Source of the DNA: Streptomyces spinosisporus
GTDB lineage: Bacteria; Actinomycetota; Actinomycetes; Streptomycetales; Streptomycetaceae
NCBI RefSeq assembly: GCF_022698145.1
Contig: NZ_JALDAX010000014.1
Span: 124,001-188,000, forward strand
DNA length: 64,000 nucleotides
Direction of reading: 5' to 3'
In this document: positions 1-8,944 of the stretch, one piece after another
Position numbering within the stretch: position 1 is the stretch's first letter
Layout: each line of letters begins with the position of its first letter
Translations under genes and position numbers: made by a program
Notes under the pieces: model-generated
Told to the model about the DNA's origin: nothing
Database searches by the model: none
Seen by the model: only the letters and a program-made list of their open reading frames with translations

Positions 1-975
1 ATCGCCGTCGACCTCGAGACCCGCTACGCCCGCGCGGCCGTCCTGGACCTGGCGGGCACGATCCTCGCCGAACAGACCGGGCCGCTGCGGATCAGCGACG
101 GGCCGGACCAGGTGCTGGACCAACTGGCGGGCTGGTTCCCGGAGTTGATCACCGCGGCGGGCATCGACGCCGGACATGTCCGCGGGATCGGCCTGTCCGT
201 GCCCGGGCCGGTGGACTACGCCACCGGCCAGGTCGTGGAGCCGCCGATCATGCCCGGCTGGGACCGGTACCCCGTCCGCGAACGCATGCAGAAGGCGTAC
301 GCCGACCATGTGCACGCCGATGTGGAGGGCGGCCCCGTCCCCGTCTTCGTGGACAACGACGCCAACCTCATGGCGCTGGCCGAGCACCAGGCCAACCACC
401 GGGACTGCACCGCGTTCGTCCTGGTGAAGGTCTCCACCGGCATCGGTGCCGGCGTCGTCGTGGGCGACACGGTCTACCGCGGCATCGACGGCGGCGCGGG
501 CGACATCGGCCACATCCGGCTGCACGACCAGCCCGACGCCCTGTGCATGTGCGGCTCTTACGGCTGTCTGGCCGCCGTCGCCAGCGGCGGCGCACTGGCG
601 AAGCAACTCGCCGCCCTCGGCATCGACGCCGACTCCGCGTCCGACGTCAGACGCCTCCTCGGCGACGGACATCCCGACGCCATCCGTCTTGCCCGTGAGG
701 CGGGGCGGCGCATCGGCGAAGTCCTGGTGACCGTCATCACCCTCCTCAACCCGGGCGTTCTCATGATCGCGGGCGACCTCTCCGGCGCCCCCTTCATGAC
801 CGGCGTGCGGGAACTGCTCTACCAGCGTGCCTTCCCCCGAGCCACCGCCCACCTCCAGGTCGTCACCTCCCGCCTCGGCGACCACGCGGGAGTCATCGGC
901 GCCGCGTCCATGGTCGTCGAGTTCCTCTACTCCCCCGCCTCGGCCGACGCCCGCCTCGCGCGCCTCGCCCTCTGA
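1..975 (+). CDS. ROK family protein (5' truncated by window edge)
   Basis: The reading frame is open from base 1, so the start lies upstream. The visible 324 codons hold the ROK (repressor/ORF/kinase) sugar-binding fold: VPGPVDY, FVDNDANLMAL (the N-D pair that contacts sugar), and the ROK zinc motif CMCGSYGCL (C-x-C-G-x2-G-C). ROK proteins are either sugar kinases or sugar-responsive repressors that carry an N-terminal winged helix. The start is missing, so I cannot see whether an HTH is present. It is followed after 59 bases by a Gfo/Idh/MocA oxidoreductase on the same strand, the usual layout of a carbohydrate locus. The sugar is not deducible. Confidence 0.9.
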   Translation: MAVDLETRYARAAVLDLAGTILAEQTGPLRISDGPDQVLDQLAGWFPELITAAGIDAGHVRGIGLSVPGPVDYATGQVVEPPIMPGWDRYPVRERMQKAYADHVHADVEGGPVPVFVDNDANLMALAEHQANHRDCTAFVLVKVSTGIGAGVVVGDTVYRGIDGGAGDIGHIRLHDQPDALCMCGSYGCLAAVASGGALAKQLAALGIDADSASDVRRLLGDGHPDAIRLAREAGRRIGEVLVTVITLLNPGVLMIAGDLSGAPFMTGVRELLYQRAFPRATAHLQVVTSRLGDHAGVIGAASMVVEFLYSPASADARLARLAL

Positions 976-1034
976 ACGCCCCACAACCACAAGCCCGTTC
1001 ACCGAGCACACCGCCCCAGCCCTACAGGAACACC

Positions 1035-1931
1035 GTGAACAGCGCAGCCTCCCCCTGGCCGTACGAACCCGTCGACGTGGGTCTCGTGGGCGCCGGCCCC
1101 TGGGCCCGGGCCATGCACGCCCGTATGCTCGCCGCCGGCCCCGAGACCCGCCTCGCAGCCGTGTGGGCCCGACGCCCCGAAGCAGCCCACGAACTCGCCT
1201 CACTGCACGCGACCCACGCGGCCGCCTCCTTCGACGAACTCCTCGACCGCTGCGAGGCGGTCGCCTTCGCGGTACCGCCCTCGGTCCAGGCCCAACTGGC
1301 GCCCGTCGCGGCGCAACGTGGCAAGGCCCTGCTCCTGGAAAAGCCCCTCGGCCCCGATCTGACCTCAGCCCAGCGCGTCGCCGACGCCGTCCAGTCCGCG
1401 GGCGTGGTCTCCCAACTCGTCCTGACCAAGCGCTACCACCCGATCACCGACGCCTTCCTCGAAGCCGCCCGCGCCCGCGACATCACCGGCGCCCGCTCCT
1501 GCTATCTCCACGGCGCCTTCCTCGGCGGCGACTTCGCCACCGGCTGGCGCCTGGAACACGGGGCGCTGCTGGACCTCGGACCCCATCTCCTCGACCTGCT
1601 GGACTCCGCCGTCGGCCCCATCAAGGCCATCCGCAGCACCGGGGACTCCCGCCGCTGGATCGAGCTCAGCTGCGAACACGACAACGGTGCGGTCAGCCAG
1701 GCCTCGCTCTCGGGATCCGTCGCCGTGCCCCGAGCCGTCACCCGCGTCGAACTCTTCGGCAGCGAGGCTCCGTTGGTCTACGACACCGCCGAGATCGACC
1801 ACGAGGAGTGCTGGCCCATCCTGCGCCGCGCCTTCGCCACCGCCGTACGCACCCACAGGTCGACGGGGATCGACGCGGCCCGCGGGCTGTATCTGCAACG
1901 ACTCATTCATCTGGCGACCGGGGCGCAGTGA
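1035..1931 (+). CDS. Gfo/Idh/MocA family oxidoreductase
   Basis: A 298-aa NAD(P)-dependent dehydrogenase of the Gfo/Idh/MocA family, which oxidises or reduces sugars and inositols. The N-terminal Rossmann fold shows GLVGAGPWARAMHARML, and the family motif LLLEKPLG (EKP, substrate-side lysine) is present. The downstream half has GHLLD-like GPHLLDLLDSAVG. It starts at GTG 1035 with a weak AGGA upstream. It lies on the same strand as the ROK gene and is probably co-transcribed with it. It is shorter than typical members (330-380 aa), and the C-terminal sheet is compact. The substrate is unknown. Confidence 0.88.
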   Translation: MNSAASPWPYEPVDVGLVGAGPWARAMHARMLAAGPETRLAAVWARRPEAAHELASLHATHAAASFDELLDRCEAVAFAVPPSVQAQLAPVAAQRGKALLLEKPLGPDLTSAQRVADAVQSAGVVSQLVLTKRYHPITDAFLEAARARDITGARSCYLHGAFLGGDFATGWRLEHGALLDLGPHLLDLLDSAVGPIKAIRSTGDSRRWIELSCEHDNGAVSQASLSGSVAVPRAVTRVELFGSEAPLVYDTAEIDHEECWPILRRAFATAVRTHRSTGIDAARGLYLQRLIHLATGAQ

Positions 1932-1974
1932 GCACAGGGTGCCCGGTGGGCACGCGGTCGGAGTGGCGTGCTGA

Positions 1975-2586
1975 TCAAGCCTGAGGAGGCTGCTCGCGTG
2001 CGGCGCGGTCGAGGCTGTCCGCCACGGTCCGGCAGGCTAGCCGTACCACGGTGCGCAACTCGGCGTCCGTGGCTCCCGCGCGACTCAGCACGGCCAGCGA
2101 CTGGTTGACGGCGACGACGTAGGTGGCCAGCTCGTCGAGGACGCTGGGGTCCGCCGGACTGTCGGCCAGGGCAGCGCGCACGCGCTCGCGCTGACGGTCG
2201 AGGAGCATGCGCACATGCGCGGCGTTGTCGTCCTTGAGGACGGGTGCCTGGGTGGCGGACTGGGCGATGAGGCACCCGGTGGGGACCGAAGGGTCGGCGA
2301 TGCGGGCCAGGACGACGTCGAAGAACGCTTCGACAGCCCGTACGGGCTCGCCCGGGTGCGCCGCGAGAGCCTGCTCGTACCGCGCGCCGTAAGTCGCCGC
2401 GTAGCGGTCGAGACTCTCCCGGAACAGGGCGTCCTTGCCGCCGAAGGCGCCGTAGAAGGAGCCGCGGCCGAGTCCGGTGGCCGAGGTGAGGGCCTCGAGT
2501 GAGGCGTCGGCGTAGCCCCGCTGCCAGAACACGTGCATCGCACGGTCCAGGGCTGCGGTGACGTCGAACTGCTTCCGGCCTGACAT
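1975..2586 (-). CDS. TetR/AcrR family transcriptional regulator
   Basis: A 203-aa repressor-type protein. The N-terminal HTH spans roughly residues 10-55 (FDVTAALDRAMHVFWQRGY, then TSATGLGRGSFYGAFGGKDALF), and the ligand domain contains the actinobacterial GCLIAQSA stretch. I place the start at ATG 2586, preceded by GAGGGAG; a longer frame upstream would run through the operator. It is divergent from the alpha/beta hydrolase at 2715, and a 17-bp perfect inverted repeat lies between them. It therefore probably represses both itself and the hydrolase. The ligand is unknown. Confidence 0.93.
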   Translation of the reverse strand: MSGRKQFDVTAALDRAMHVFWQRGYADASLEALTSATGLGRGSFYGAFGGKDALFRESLDRYAATYGARYEQALAAHPGEPVRAVEAFFDVVLARIADPSVPTGCLIAQSATQAPVLKDDNAAHVRMLLDRQRERVRAALADSPADPSVLDELATYVVAVNQSLAVLSRAGATDAELRTVVRLACRTVADSLDRAAREQPPQA

Positions 2587-2627
2587 GGCGCTCCCTCTCG
2601 TCTGTCCAAGGGCAACCCTACCCACTG

Positions 2628-2668
2628 ATGGATCGATCGGTCCAAGAATCATGGACCGATCGATCCAT
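2628..2668. promoter_or_regulatory. Probable TetR operator: 17-bp perfect inverted repeat
   Basis: ATGGATCGATCGGTCCA (2628-2644) is repeated exactly in reverse complement at 2652-2668, with a 7-base spacer. Each arm contains the self-complementary GATCGATC. It sits 42 bases upstream of the tetR start and 46 bases upstream of the hydrolase start, the expected operator position for a divergent TetR pair. Binding is inferred, not shown. Confidence 0.8.
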
Positions 2669-2714
2669 GATGGGTTACGGTGACGGCCGGACACATCCCG
2701 CCCAAGGAGGTCCC

Positions 2715-3665
2715 GTGACCGCGTCGACCACACCCCTGCCCGTGCCGGACGGCTTCGGCGCCGTTTCCCGAGCGCCCGGCCTTCCCCCCGGTTTCACCGA
2801 GACCTTCACCGGCCGATACGTCGACACCGGCGACGTACGTCTGCACGCGGTCGTCGGCGGCGAGGGCCCGCCGCTGCTGCTCCTGGCCGGCTGGCCGCAG
2901 ACCTGGTACGCGTGGCGTCTGGTCATGCCGGGACTGGCCCGGAACTTCCGGGTCATCGCCGTCGACCCGCGCGGCGTCGGCCTGTCCGACAAGCCCCGGG
3001 ACGGCTACGACACCGGCACGCTCGCCCGTGACATGGCGGCCTTGATGACGGCCCTGGGGCACGACCGGTTCGCGATGGCCGGTCACGACGTGGGGATGTG
3101 GATCGCATACGCCGTCGCCGCGGACCACCCCGAGCGCGTGGCGCGCCTCGCCGTCGCCGAAGCAGCCATCCCGGGTCTGTCCCCGTCACCGCCGCTGTTC
3201 GGCGACCGGCAGGCGAACGACCGGCTCTGGCACTTCGGCTTCAATCGCCTCGGCGAACTCAACGAGCAACTCGTCCGAGGCCGCGAACACCTCTATTTCT
3301 CCCACCAGTTCGAGAGCAAAGCCGTACAGAAGTTTCCTGCCGACGTCGTGCGGTACTACGTCGACCACCTCGCGTCCGACGCCGACGCCCTGCGCGCCAG
3401 CTTCGCGTTCTACCGGGCGCTGGACCTGACCGCCGCGCAGAACGAGCAGCGCAGGAAGCGCCGTCTGACGCTGCCCGTCCTGGCCATCGCGGGCGCGGCC
3501 AACTCCGGCGGGCTGGTCGCCGCCACCATGAGGCTCGCCGCCGACGACGTGGACAGCCTGATCATCCCGGACTGCGGCCACTACCCGGCGGAGGAAGCCC
3601 CCGACGCCGTCCTGACCGCCCTCATCCGCTTCCTCGCCCCCTACCGCGACGGTGCGGACGTATGA
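2715..3665 (+). CDS. Alpha/beta hydrolase, epoxide hydrolase-like
   Basis: A 316-aa alpha/beta hydrolase. GTG 2715 is chosen because AAGGAGG ends 4 bases upstream; the longer frame starts inside the operator. The oxyanion strand is AGWPQTWYAW, and the nucleophile elbow is AGHDVGMW with Asp125 rather than Ser. Together with the late CGHYPAEEAP (His289), this matches epoxide hydrolases and haloalkane dehalogenases, which use Asp nucleophiles. A cap region rich in W/F/Y lies between residues 155 and 260. It is probably controlled by the adjacent TetR protein, perhaps in response to a xenobiotic epoxide or halide. The substrate is unproven. Confidence 0.87.
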   Translation: MTASTTPLPVPDGFGAVSRAPGLPPGFTETFTGRYVDTGDVRLHAVVGGEGPPLLLLAGWPQTWYAWRLVMPGLARNFRVIAVDPRGVGLSDKPRDGYDTGTLARDMAALMTALGHDRFAMAGHDVGMWIAYAVAADHPERVARLAVAEAAIPGLSPSPPLFGDRQANDRLWHFGFNRLGELNEQLVRGREHLYFSHQFESKAVQKFPADVVRYYVDHLASDADALRASFAFYRALDLTAAQNEQRRKRRLTLPVLAIAGAANSGGLVAATMRLAADDVDSLIIPDCGHYPAEEAPDAVLTALIRFLAPYRDGADV

Positions 3666-3690
3666 GCGCGTGCACTCACCTTGGTGCACC

Positions 3691-5139
3691 TCATGACGCT
3701 CTACGGCGGCGGTACAGCACCACCCCGCCCACCATCGCCACGACTGCGAGGGTCGTCGGAATCACGAAGGCAGGTCTGCGGTACAGCGGTGCCGGGGACG
3801 CCTTCAACGGGATGACCGCGATGTCGTTCCCGGCAGTGCGGTCGAAGGGGTTGTGGACGCGGATGGTGCCCTTCGCACCCGGGACCTGCCGGTCGATGCG
3901 GAAGCGGAACTCCGCCGTGGTCGTCCCGTCCTCCCCCGGCCAGAACGCGTCCCGGTTCAGATCGCAGACGAATGCTCCGCCGGATGTCGTGGGACGCTCG
4001 CAGGCCCACTTCCCGGGGTCGCCCTCGACGGAGAAGGGGATGGACGTCACCGTGGTGCCCTTCGGGGGGATCACCTCGAAGCTGCCCCTGTCCCCACTCG
4101 GAATTCCGGGGCCGAGCCGCCGCACCCCGAGCTTGACGCCCACGGTGTCACCGACCCGGCCCCGGACGGTCCCGGTGACCGGCTCGAAGTCCGCCTGCAC
4201 GGTGGTGGTGACCCGGACCCTGCCGCCGGTTTCGTCGAAGTCCCTGCGCGGCGCGGTGCGGACCAGAGTGAGCGGGGCGCCCGTGCCGCGTCTGGTGTGG
4301 CCGACGGGCCGGTCCGTGGCCGACGACCAGGTGTACGTCACCTCGCCGGACAGGGCCTTCGGGTCGGTGACGGTGTACGTCATCGGTGCGCTCGTGCGGT
4401 ACGCGGTGCCCGGGGCCACCGCCGTCCGGAACGTGCACCACGCGGATGTGGGCGCATCTTCGGCGTAGGAGCAGTTGCTGTACCGGGTCTTGAGGGCGAA
4501 ACCGTCCGAGACGTCCACCTGCAGGGCCACGCCTTTCGTCGCCGGAAAGCGGGTGTTGTCGGCCAGCAAGGGGGTCACCTGTGCGGACTTACCCGGTGCC
4601 AGCCCGCTCACGCTCTTCTCCTGCCCGGGCCCGGACAGGGTGGGCCCGCCGACGGTCATCCGGGTGGTGCCGGTGATGGTGGGCGCGTTGTCGGCGGTCG
4701 CCGTGTAGGTCACCGTGCCACTGTCCCCCGGCTCGACGCCGTCCACGCCGAGGAGGACCAGCGGGTCGTAGCTCTCGCCGTCGCCGTTCTGCAGATCGCC
4801 GTACACGCAGGTATAGACGGGGCCTTCGGCCTTGCACATGCGGGCGTCCCCGAGCCGGGCGACGCCCTTGAGGCCCGAGGCGTCCACGACCACCCGCACA
4901 TTGCGGGCCGGAGTGCCGCCCTTGCTCCGCTCGACGAAGACGGGCACGTGGAAGTCGTCGTTCGAGGCCGATACCCCCTCGTCCGCGTTGTACATGACGA
5001 AGGTCTTCTCGGTCTCGAACCGCATCACGACACGGTCCGAGTCGTCGGCGGTGGCAGGCGTCCGGTCCGTCGACCACAGGGTCGCCAACACCGTTGCCAG
5101 GGACAGCAGTAGTCCTGGTGTTCGTCTCCGCAAGCGCAT
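3691..5139 (-). CDS. Secreted protein with C-terminal membrane anchor
   Basis: A 482-aa protein. Start ATG 5139 gives a clear signal peptide (MRLRRRTPG, then LLLSLATVLATLW). The body is Ser/Thr/Gly/Val-rich with beta-strand-like repeats (MTYTVTDP, VTYTATADN), resembling tandem Ig-like DUF11-type surface domains. It has several cysteine pairs (for example CKAEGPVYTC). The C-terminus is one hydrophobic helix (AFVIPTTLAVVAMVGGVVLY) followed by RRRRAS. No LPXTG or LAXTG sortase motif precedes the helix, so it is probably a membrane-anchored cell-surface protein rather than sortase-linked. It ends 26 bases from the convergent hydrolase. The function is unknown. Confidence 0.8.
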   Translation of the reverse strand: MRLRRRTPGLLLSLATVLATLWSTDRTPATADDSDRVVMRFETEKTFVMYNADEGVSASNDDFHVPVFVERSKGGTPARNVRVVVDASGLKGVARLGDARMCKAEGPVYTCVYGDLQNGDGESYDPLVLLGVDGVEPGDSGTVTYTATADNAPTITGTTRMTVGGPTLSGPGQEKSVSGLAPGKSAQVTPLLADNTRFPATKGVALQVDVSDGFALKTRYSNCSYAEDAPTSAWCTFRTAVAPGTAYRTSAPMTYTVTDPKALSGEVTYTWSSATDRPVGHTRRGTGAPLTLVRTAPRRDFDETGGRVRVTTTVQADFEPVTGTVRGRVGDTVGVKLGVRRLGPGIPSGDRGSFEVIPPKGTTVTSIPFSVEGDPGKWACERPTTSGGAFVCDLNRDAFWPGEDGTTTAEFRFRIDRQVPGAKGTIRVHNPFDRTAGNDIAVIPLKASPAPLYRRPAFVIPTTLAVVAMVGGVVLYRRRRAS

Positions 5140-5297
5140 CCAGGCACTATGCCCGACGCCACCGAAACCTGCGACGGATCCTACGAACGTGGAGTGTGCG
5201 GAATCACCGCCGAAGTGGGCGGACGAGTGGAAGGTTCCCACCTCTCTTTGATCCACAAGCGTACCTAGGGTGAGGTGCAGCCGAAAGGAGACGATCC

Positions 5298-6938
5298 ATG
5301 GCCGATCAGGCCCACGAACCCGTCATGGACGGCCTGATGCAGCCGCGGCCGCTCACCATCGCGCACATTCTGGAGCGGGCCGAACGGCTCTATGCGCACA
5401 AGCCCGTCGCCGTCGCCGGCACTGAGCGAGTCACCTACGCCGACGTGGCCCGTCACACGCGGCGCCTGGCCACCGTGCTCGACCGGCTCCACGTCCCGGT
5501 CGGCGCCCGCGTCGCGACGTTCGCGAGCAACAACCGGCGCCACCTGGAGCTGTATCTCGCGGTGCCGGTCACCAAGCGGGTTCTGCACACCATCAACATC
5601 CGGCTCGCGTCGGAGCACCTCGAGTACATCGTCAACCATGCCGAGGACGATGTGGTGTTCGTCGATCGCGGGCTGCTCCCCCGCATCTGGCCGAGCGCGG
5701 ACCGGATGCCGCGCGTACGGCACTGGGTGGTGCTGCCCGACGACAGCGACACACCCATCCCGGCGGACCCCCGCATCCTGCACTACGACGAACTCCTCGC
5801 CGGCGCCGAGCCGTTCGCGGGTTCGTTCGAGGACACGTTCACGCTCGCGGACGAGCAGCTGGCCTCCGGGCTGTGCTACACCTCCGGCACGACCGGCCGG
5901 CCCAAGGGCGTGCTCTACAGCCACCGTTCGACCGTGCTGCACTGCCTCGGCGCACTGGCGGCCGGTTTCATCGGCCTCGGCGAGAGCGACGTCGTGATGC
6001 CGATCGTGCCGTTCTTCCACGCCAACGCCTGGGGACTGCCCTACGGCGCGATGATGGCGGGAGCCTCCCTGGTCCTGCCCGGCCCCTCCGCGAAACCGGC
6101 GCATCTGCTGCGGCTGATGGAGAGCGAGCGGGTCACGGTCGCCGGTGCCGTTCCCACGGTGTGGACGAGCATGGCCGACGAGTTGAGCGCGTACGACCTC
6201 AGTGCCACGCGCTTCCTCCTCGGTGGCGGGTCGGCCGTTCCTCCGGCGCTGTCGGAGACGTATCGCACGGCAGTCGGTATCCCCATCACCCACTCGTGGG
6301 GCATGACGGAGGTCAGCCCCGTCGGGACCATCGGCGGCACGCGGACCCAGCACCGGGCGGCGACCGAGGACGAACAGGTGGCGGTGCGGGCCGCCCAGGG
6401 CCAGCCGCTGCCCTTGGTGAACGTGCGTGTCGTCGACGTAGGGACGGGCAGGGAGCTGCCGCGCGACGGCCACACCGTCGGCGAACTGCAGGTGTCGGGG
6501 CCCTGGGTGGCGAGCGGCTACTTTCAGGTGGGTGAGGACGACAGCTTCACCGACGACGGCTGGCTGCGCACCGGGGATCTGGCCACCATCGACTCCGACG
6601 GCTATCTGCGTCTCGTCGACCGGATCAAGGACCTCATCAAGTCCGGAGGCGAGTGGATCTCCTCGGTGGAGCTGGAGGCGGCCATCGCCTCCCACCCTGA
6701 CGTGGTGGAAGTCGCCGTGATCGCCCGCCCCGACCCGCGGTGGACGGAGCGTCCCGTCGCCTACGTCGTCCTGCGCGACGGCAGCGCCGGCACGGCCGAG
6801 GACCTGCTGCGGCACATCAGGCCGATGGTCGCCAAGTGGTGGCTGCCCGACGACATCGTCTTCATGACCGCGCTGCCCAAGACGGGAACCGGAAAGCTGT
6901 CGAAGAGCAGCTTGCGGGAGTCACTGCACATCAGTTGA
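5298..6938 (+). CDS. Fatty-acid/acyl-CoA ligase (AMP-binding, AlkK-like)
   Basis: A 546-aa member of the ANL superfamily, which activates carboxylic acids as acyl-AMP and then acyl-CoA. The P-loop is YTSGTTGRPKG (residues 194-204). Other motifs are HSWGMTEVSP (A5), DGWLRTGDLATID (A7), DRIKDLIKSGGEWIS (hinge A8) and PKTGTGKLSK with catalytic Lys533 (A10). The N-terminal LTIAHILERAERLYAHKP resembles medium/long-chain AlkK-type ligases. AAAGGAGA precedes ATG 5298. It is convergent with the PucR-type regulator downstream. Substrate chain length is not predictable; an aromatic acid substrate is possible given the nearby tannase-like gene. Confidence 0.92.
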   Translation: MADQAHEPVMDGLMQPRPLTIAHILERAERLYAHKPVAVAGTERVTYADVARHTRRLATVLDRLHVPVGARVATFASNNRRHLELYLAVPVTKRVLHTINIRLASEHLEYIVNHAEDDVVFVDRGLLPRIWPSADRMPRVRHWVVLPDDSDTPIPADPRILHYDELLAGAEPFAGSFEDTFTLADEQLASGLCYTSGTTGRPKGVLYSHRSTVLHCLGALAAGFIGLGESDVVMPIVPFFHANAWGLPYGAMMAGASLVLPGPSAKPAHLLRLMESERVTVAGAVPTVWTSMADELSAYDLSATRFLLGGGSAVPPALSETYRTAVGIPITHSWGMTEVSPVGTIGGTRTQHRAATEDEQVAVRAAQGQPLPLVNVRVVDVGTGRELPRDGHTVGELQVSGPWVASGYFQVGEDDSFTDDGWLRTGDLATIDSDGYLRLVDRIKDLIKSGGEWISSVELEAAIASHPDVVEVAVIARPDPRWTERPVAYVVLRDGSAGTAEDLLRHIRPMVAKWWLPDDIVFMTALPKTGTGKLSKSSLRESLHIS

Positions 6939-6987
6939 GCTGCTGGCGGGTGACTGACCAGCCACCCGTGTCGCGGCGAAGCGTCCC

Positions 6988-8802
6988 TCACTCCTTGGGC
7001 GGGGCGGATGTGACCCTGCGCAACTGGTGCAGCCGCAGCCCGAGTTGCAGTTCCAGGTCGTAATCGTGGCGCCAGTCGAGGTCGAGGACGCTGCCGGCCC
7101 GGTCCAGGCGCTTGAGCAGCGTGTTGACGTGCACGTACAACGCCCTGGCGGTCGCGGCGACGTTGGCCTGGTGGTCGTAGTAGGCGCCGAGTGTGTCGAC
7201 GAGGTTGGTACCGCGTCGCTCGTCGTAGTCGAGGAGCGGTCCTATCGAGTCCGAGATGAACCGGTCGAGTTCGTGGACCCGTTCGGTGTCGAAGACCATG
7301 GCGTACAGGGCGTAACGGCCCGTGGTGGCTCCCAGGTCGGTGTGGCCGAGCGCTCGCGCGACGGCGCTGCAGCGGTTGGCCAGGGAGAAGGCGCGTGCCC
7401 AGTCGTGGTGGACCACTCGTTCCGCGATGACGACGACGCGGCCGCCGAGGGTGTTCCGCAGTTGTTGGTGCACCTCTTCGACGGTGCGGTCGTCGTCGAC
7501 GCTGTGCAGGAGCATCGTGGCCCGGCCCAGATGTTCACCGGCCAGGCCCGAGCGGCTCTGCGCGATATCGTGCAGATGACGCGAGAGATCGGTCGACGAC
7601 ACGGTGGGAGAGTCCGCGACCAGGACCAGGTCCAGCCGGTCGGCGTCGATGTTGCGGGCCTGGGTGCGGGCGCGCTGGGCAGGGCTGATGCCGGGGCTGC
7701 CCACCATGAGCTCGGTCAGCAGCTCTCCGCTCAGCCGCTCGCTGGCCTCGGCGACGGCCCGTTCCTTGAGGATGAGCAGCCCCAGGATGTGCGTGGCCCG
7801 TTCGAGGGTGCGCAGGTCCATGTCGTCGCGGGCGCCCTGGTCGGCGGCCTCCTTCCGGCTCCAGGCGAGCGCGCCGAGATGGCTGTCGCCCGCTTGGATC
7901 GAGGCCACGCTGTGGGCGACCCCGCCGGTGTCCACCGAGTTGGTGGTCCGGCCCGAGCGGCGCGCCTGGTCGACGGCATCCGTCAGGTCGGCCGTCAGGT
8001 CGCTCGGTGAGGGGTTCCGGCCGGGGGTCGACGCCGAGCCCCGGCGCACGAGAACGGCGCCGGTCCGGTCGAACAGCGTGACGCTTCCGCCCAGTTGGTC
8101 GGCGAGCAGCTGGACGACATCGCCGGGTGTCCCGCCGCCGAGCACCGCGCCGGTCAGGGCTTCGTGGATCTCCTGCGCCCGCTCCATGACCGCCACGTGC
8201 TCCTCGATCTTCCGGTACGCGCCCTGCAGTTCCTGCAGGGCGGTCCGACTCGCCTCGTAGAGACGGGCGTTGTCGAGGGCGACGGCGGCGTGATCGGCGA
8301 AGGCGCTCAGCAGCGCGATCTCATCGGCCTGGAAGGACCGTTCGGACCGGTCCGCGGCGAACAGCGCGCCCACGGCCTCGCCCCGAATGACCAGGGGCAC
8401 ACCGAGGAGCGCGACGAGGCCTTCGGTGGCGACAAGGCGGTCGAAGTTCGGATCGTGGTCGATGAGTGTCGTGGAGACGTAGTCGCGCACCCAGTACGGA
8501 CTCTGGGACGCCAACACCTTGCCGCCGAGCCCCACATGGGCCGGGATGCAGGCGGCGAGGAACGACGAGGAGATCGTCCCCTCCGACGCCCTGGCCGACA
8601 GCTTGCCGTCGGTCCCGACCAGTGAGAGGTAGGTGAAGTCGGTGCTGATCAGGTCGTGTGCATGGTGCACGATCGACTGCAGGACCTCGTCGAGTTCGCC
8701 CAGCGCGGTGAGGGACTTGGCGGTCGCGTACAGCGAGGCCAGTTCGCGCTGCCTGCGCACCAGTGAGTGCGGCTCCGTCTCGCCGCCGAGGTCGCCGACC
8801 AC
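6988..8802 (-). CDS. GAF domain PucR/CdaR-type transcriptional regulator
   Basis: A 604-aa regulator. A GAF domain occupies roughly residues 30-180 (ELDEVLQSIVHHAHDLI ... SFQADEIALLSAFADHAAVALDNARLYE). A helical linker and a CdaR-like middle follow, and a PucR-type C-terminal HTH (LGAYYDHQANVAATARAL, then YVHVNTLLKRLDR). GTG 8802 (AAGGGA upstream) is preferred. An upstream ATG at 8853 would add 17 residues and begin on the edge of an inverted repeat. It is divergent from the MHS permease at 8945, so it likely controls that permease and the tannase-like enzyme in response to a small molecule bound by GAF. Confidence 0.88.
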   Translation of the reverse strand: MVGDLGGETEPHSLVRRQRELASLYATAKSLTALGELDEVLQSIVHHAHDLISTDFTYLSLVGTDGKLSARASEGTISSSFLAACIPAHVGLGGKVLASQSPYWVRDYVSTTLIDHDPNFDRLVATEGLVALLGVPLVIRGEAVGALFAADRSERSFQADEIALLSAFADHAAVALDNARLYEASRTALQELQGAYRKIEEHVAVMERAQEIHEALTGAVLGGGTPGDVVQLLADQLGGSVTLFDRTGAVLVRRGSASTPGRNPSPSDLTADLTDAVDQARRSGRTTNSVDTGGVAHSVASIQAGDSHLGALAWSRKEAADQGARDDMDLRTLERATHILGLLILKERAVAEASERLSGELLTELMVGSPGISPAQRARTQARNIDADRLDLVLVADSPTVSSTDLSRHLHDIAQSRSGLAGEHLGRATMLLHSVDDDRTVEEVHQQLRNTLGGRVVVIAERVVHHDWARAFSLANRCSAVARALGHTDLGATTGRYALYAMVFDTERVHELDRFISDSIGPLLDYDERRGTNLVDTLGAYYDHQANVAATARALYVHVNTLLKRLDRAGSVLDLDWRHDYDLELQLGLRLHQLRRVTSAPPKE

Positions 8803-8852
8803 TGTGCCGTCCCTTTCCGCAGCGGGTGGGAGAAAGACCCACCGAGCCCACA

Positions 8853-8877
8853 TGAGGTGTGTGTGATGTACACCTCA
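8853..8877. promoter_or_regulatory. Inverted repeat between PucR-type regulator and MFS gene
   Basis: TGAGGTGT (8853-8860) and ACACCTCA (8870-8877) form a perfect 8-bp dyad with a 9-base spacer. It lies in the divergent promoter region, 68 bases upstream of the permease start. It is a candidate operator for the PucR-type regulator; the assignment is by position only. Confidence 0.55.
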
Positions 8878-8944
8878 ACCAAAGGGTATCGGCGCCCTAG
8901 TCTCGCCGCCATCACCTTGCTGTGTAACGACGAAGGCGGCATGT

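Noticed and set aside
3666..3690. Partly symmetric GTGCAC elements between convergent genes
   Set aside because: The arms are interrupted and do not form a continuous stem good enough to call a terminator.
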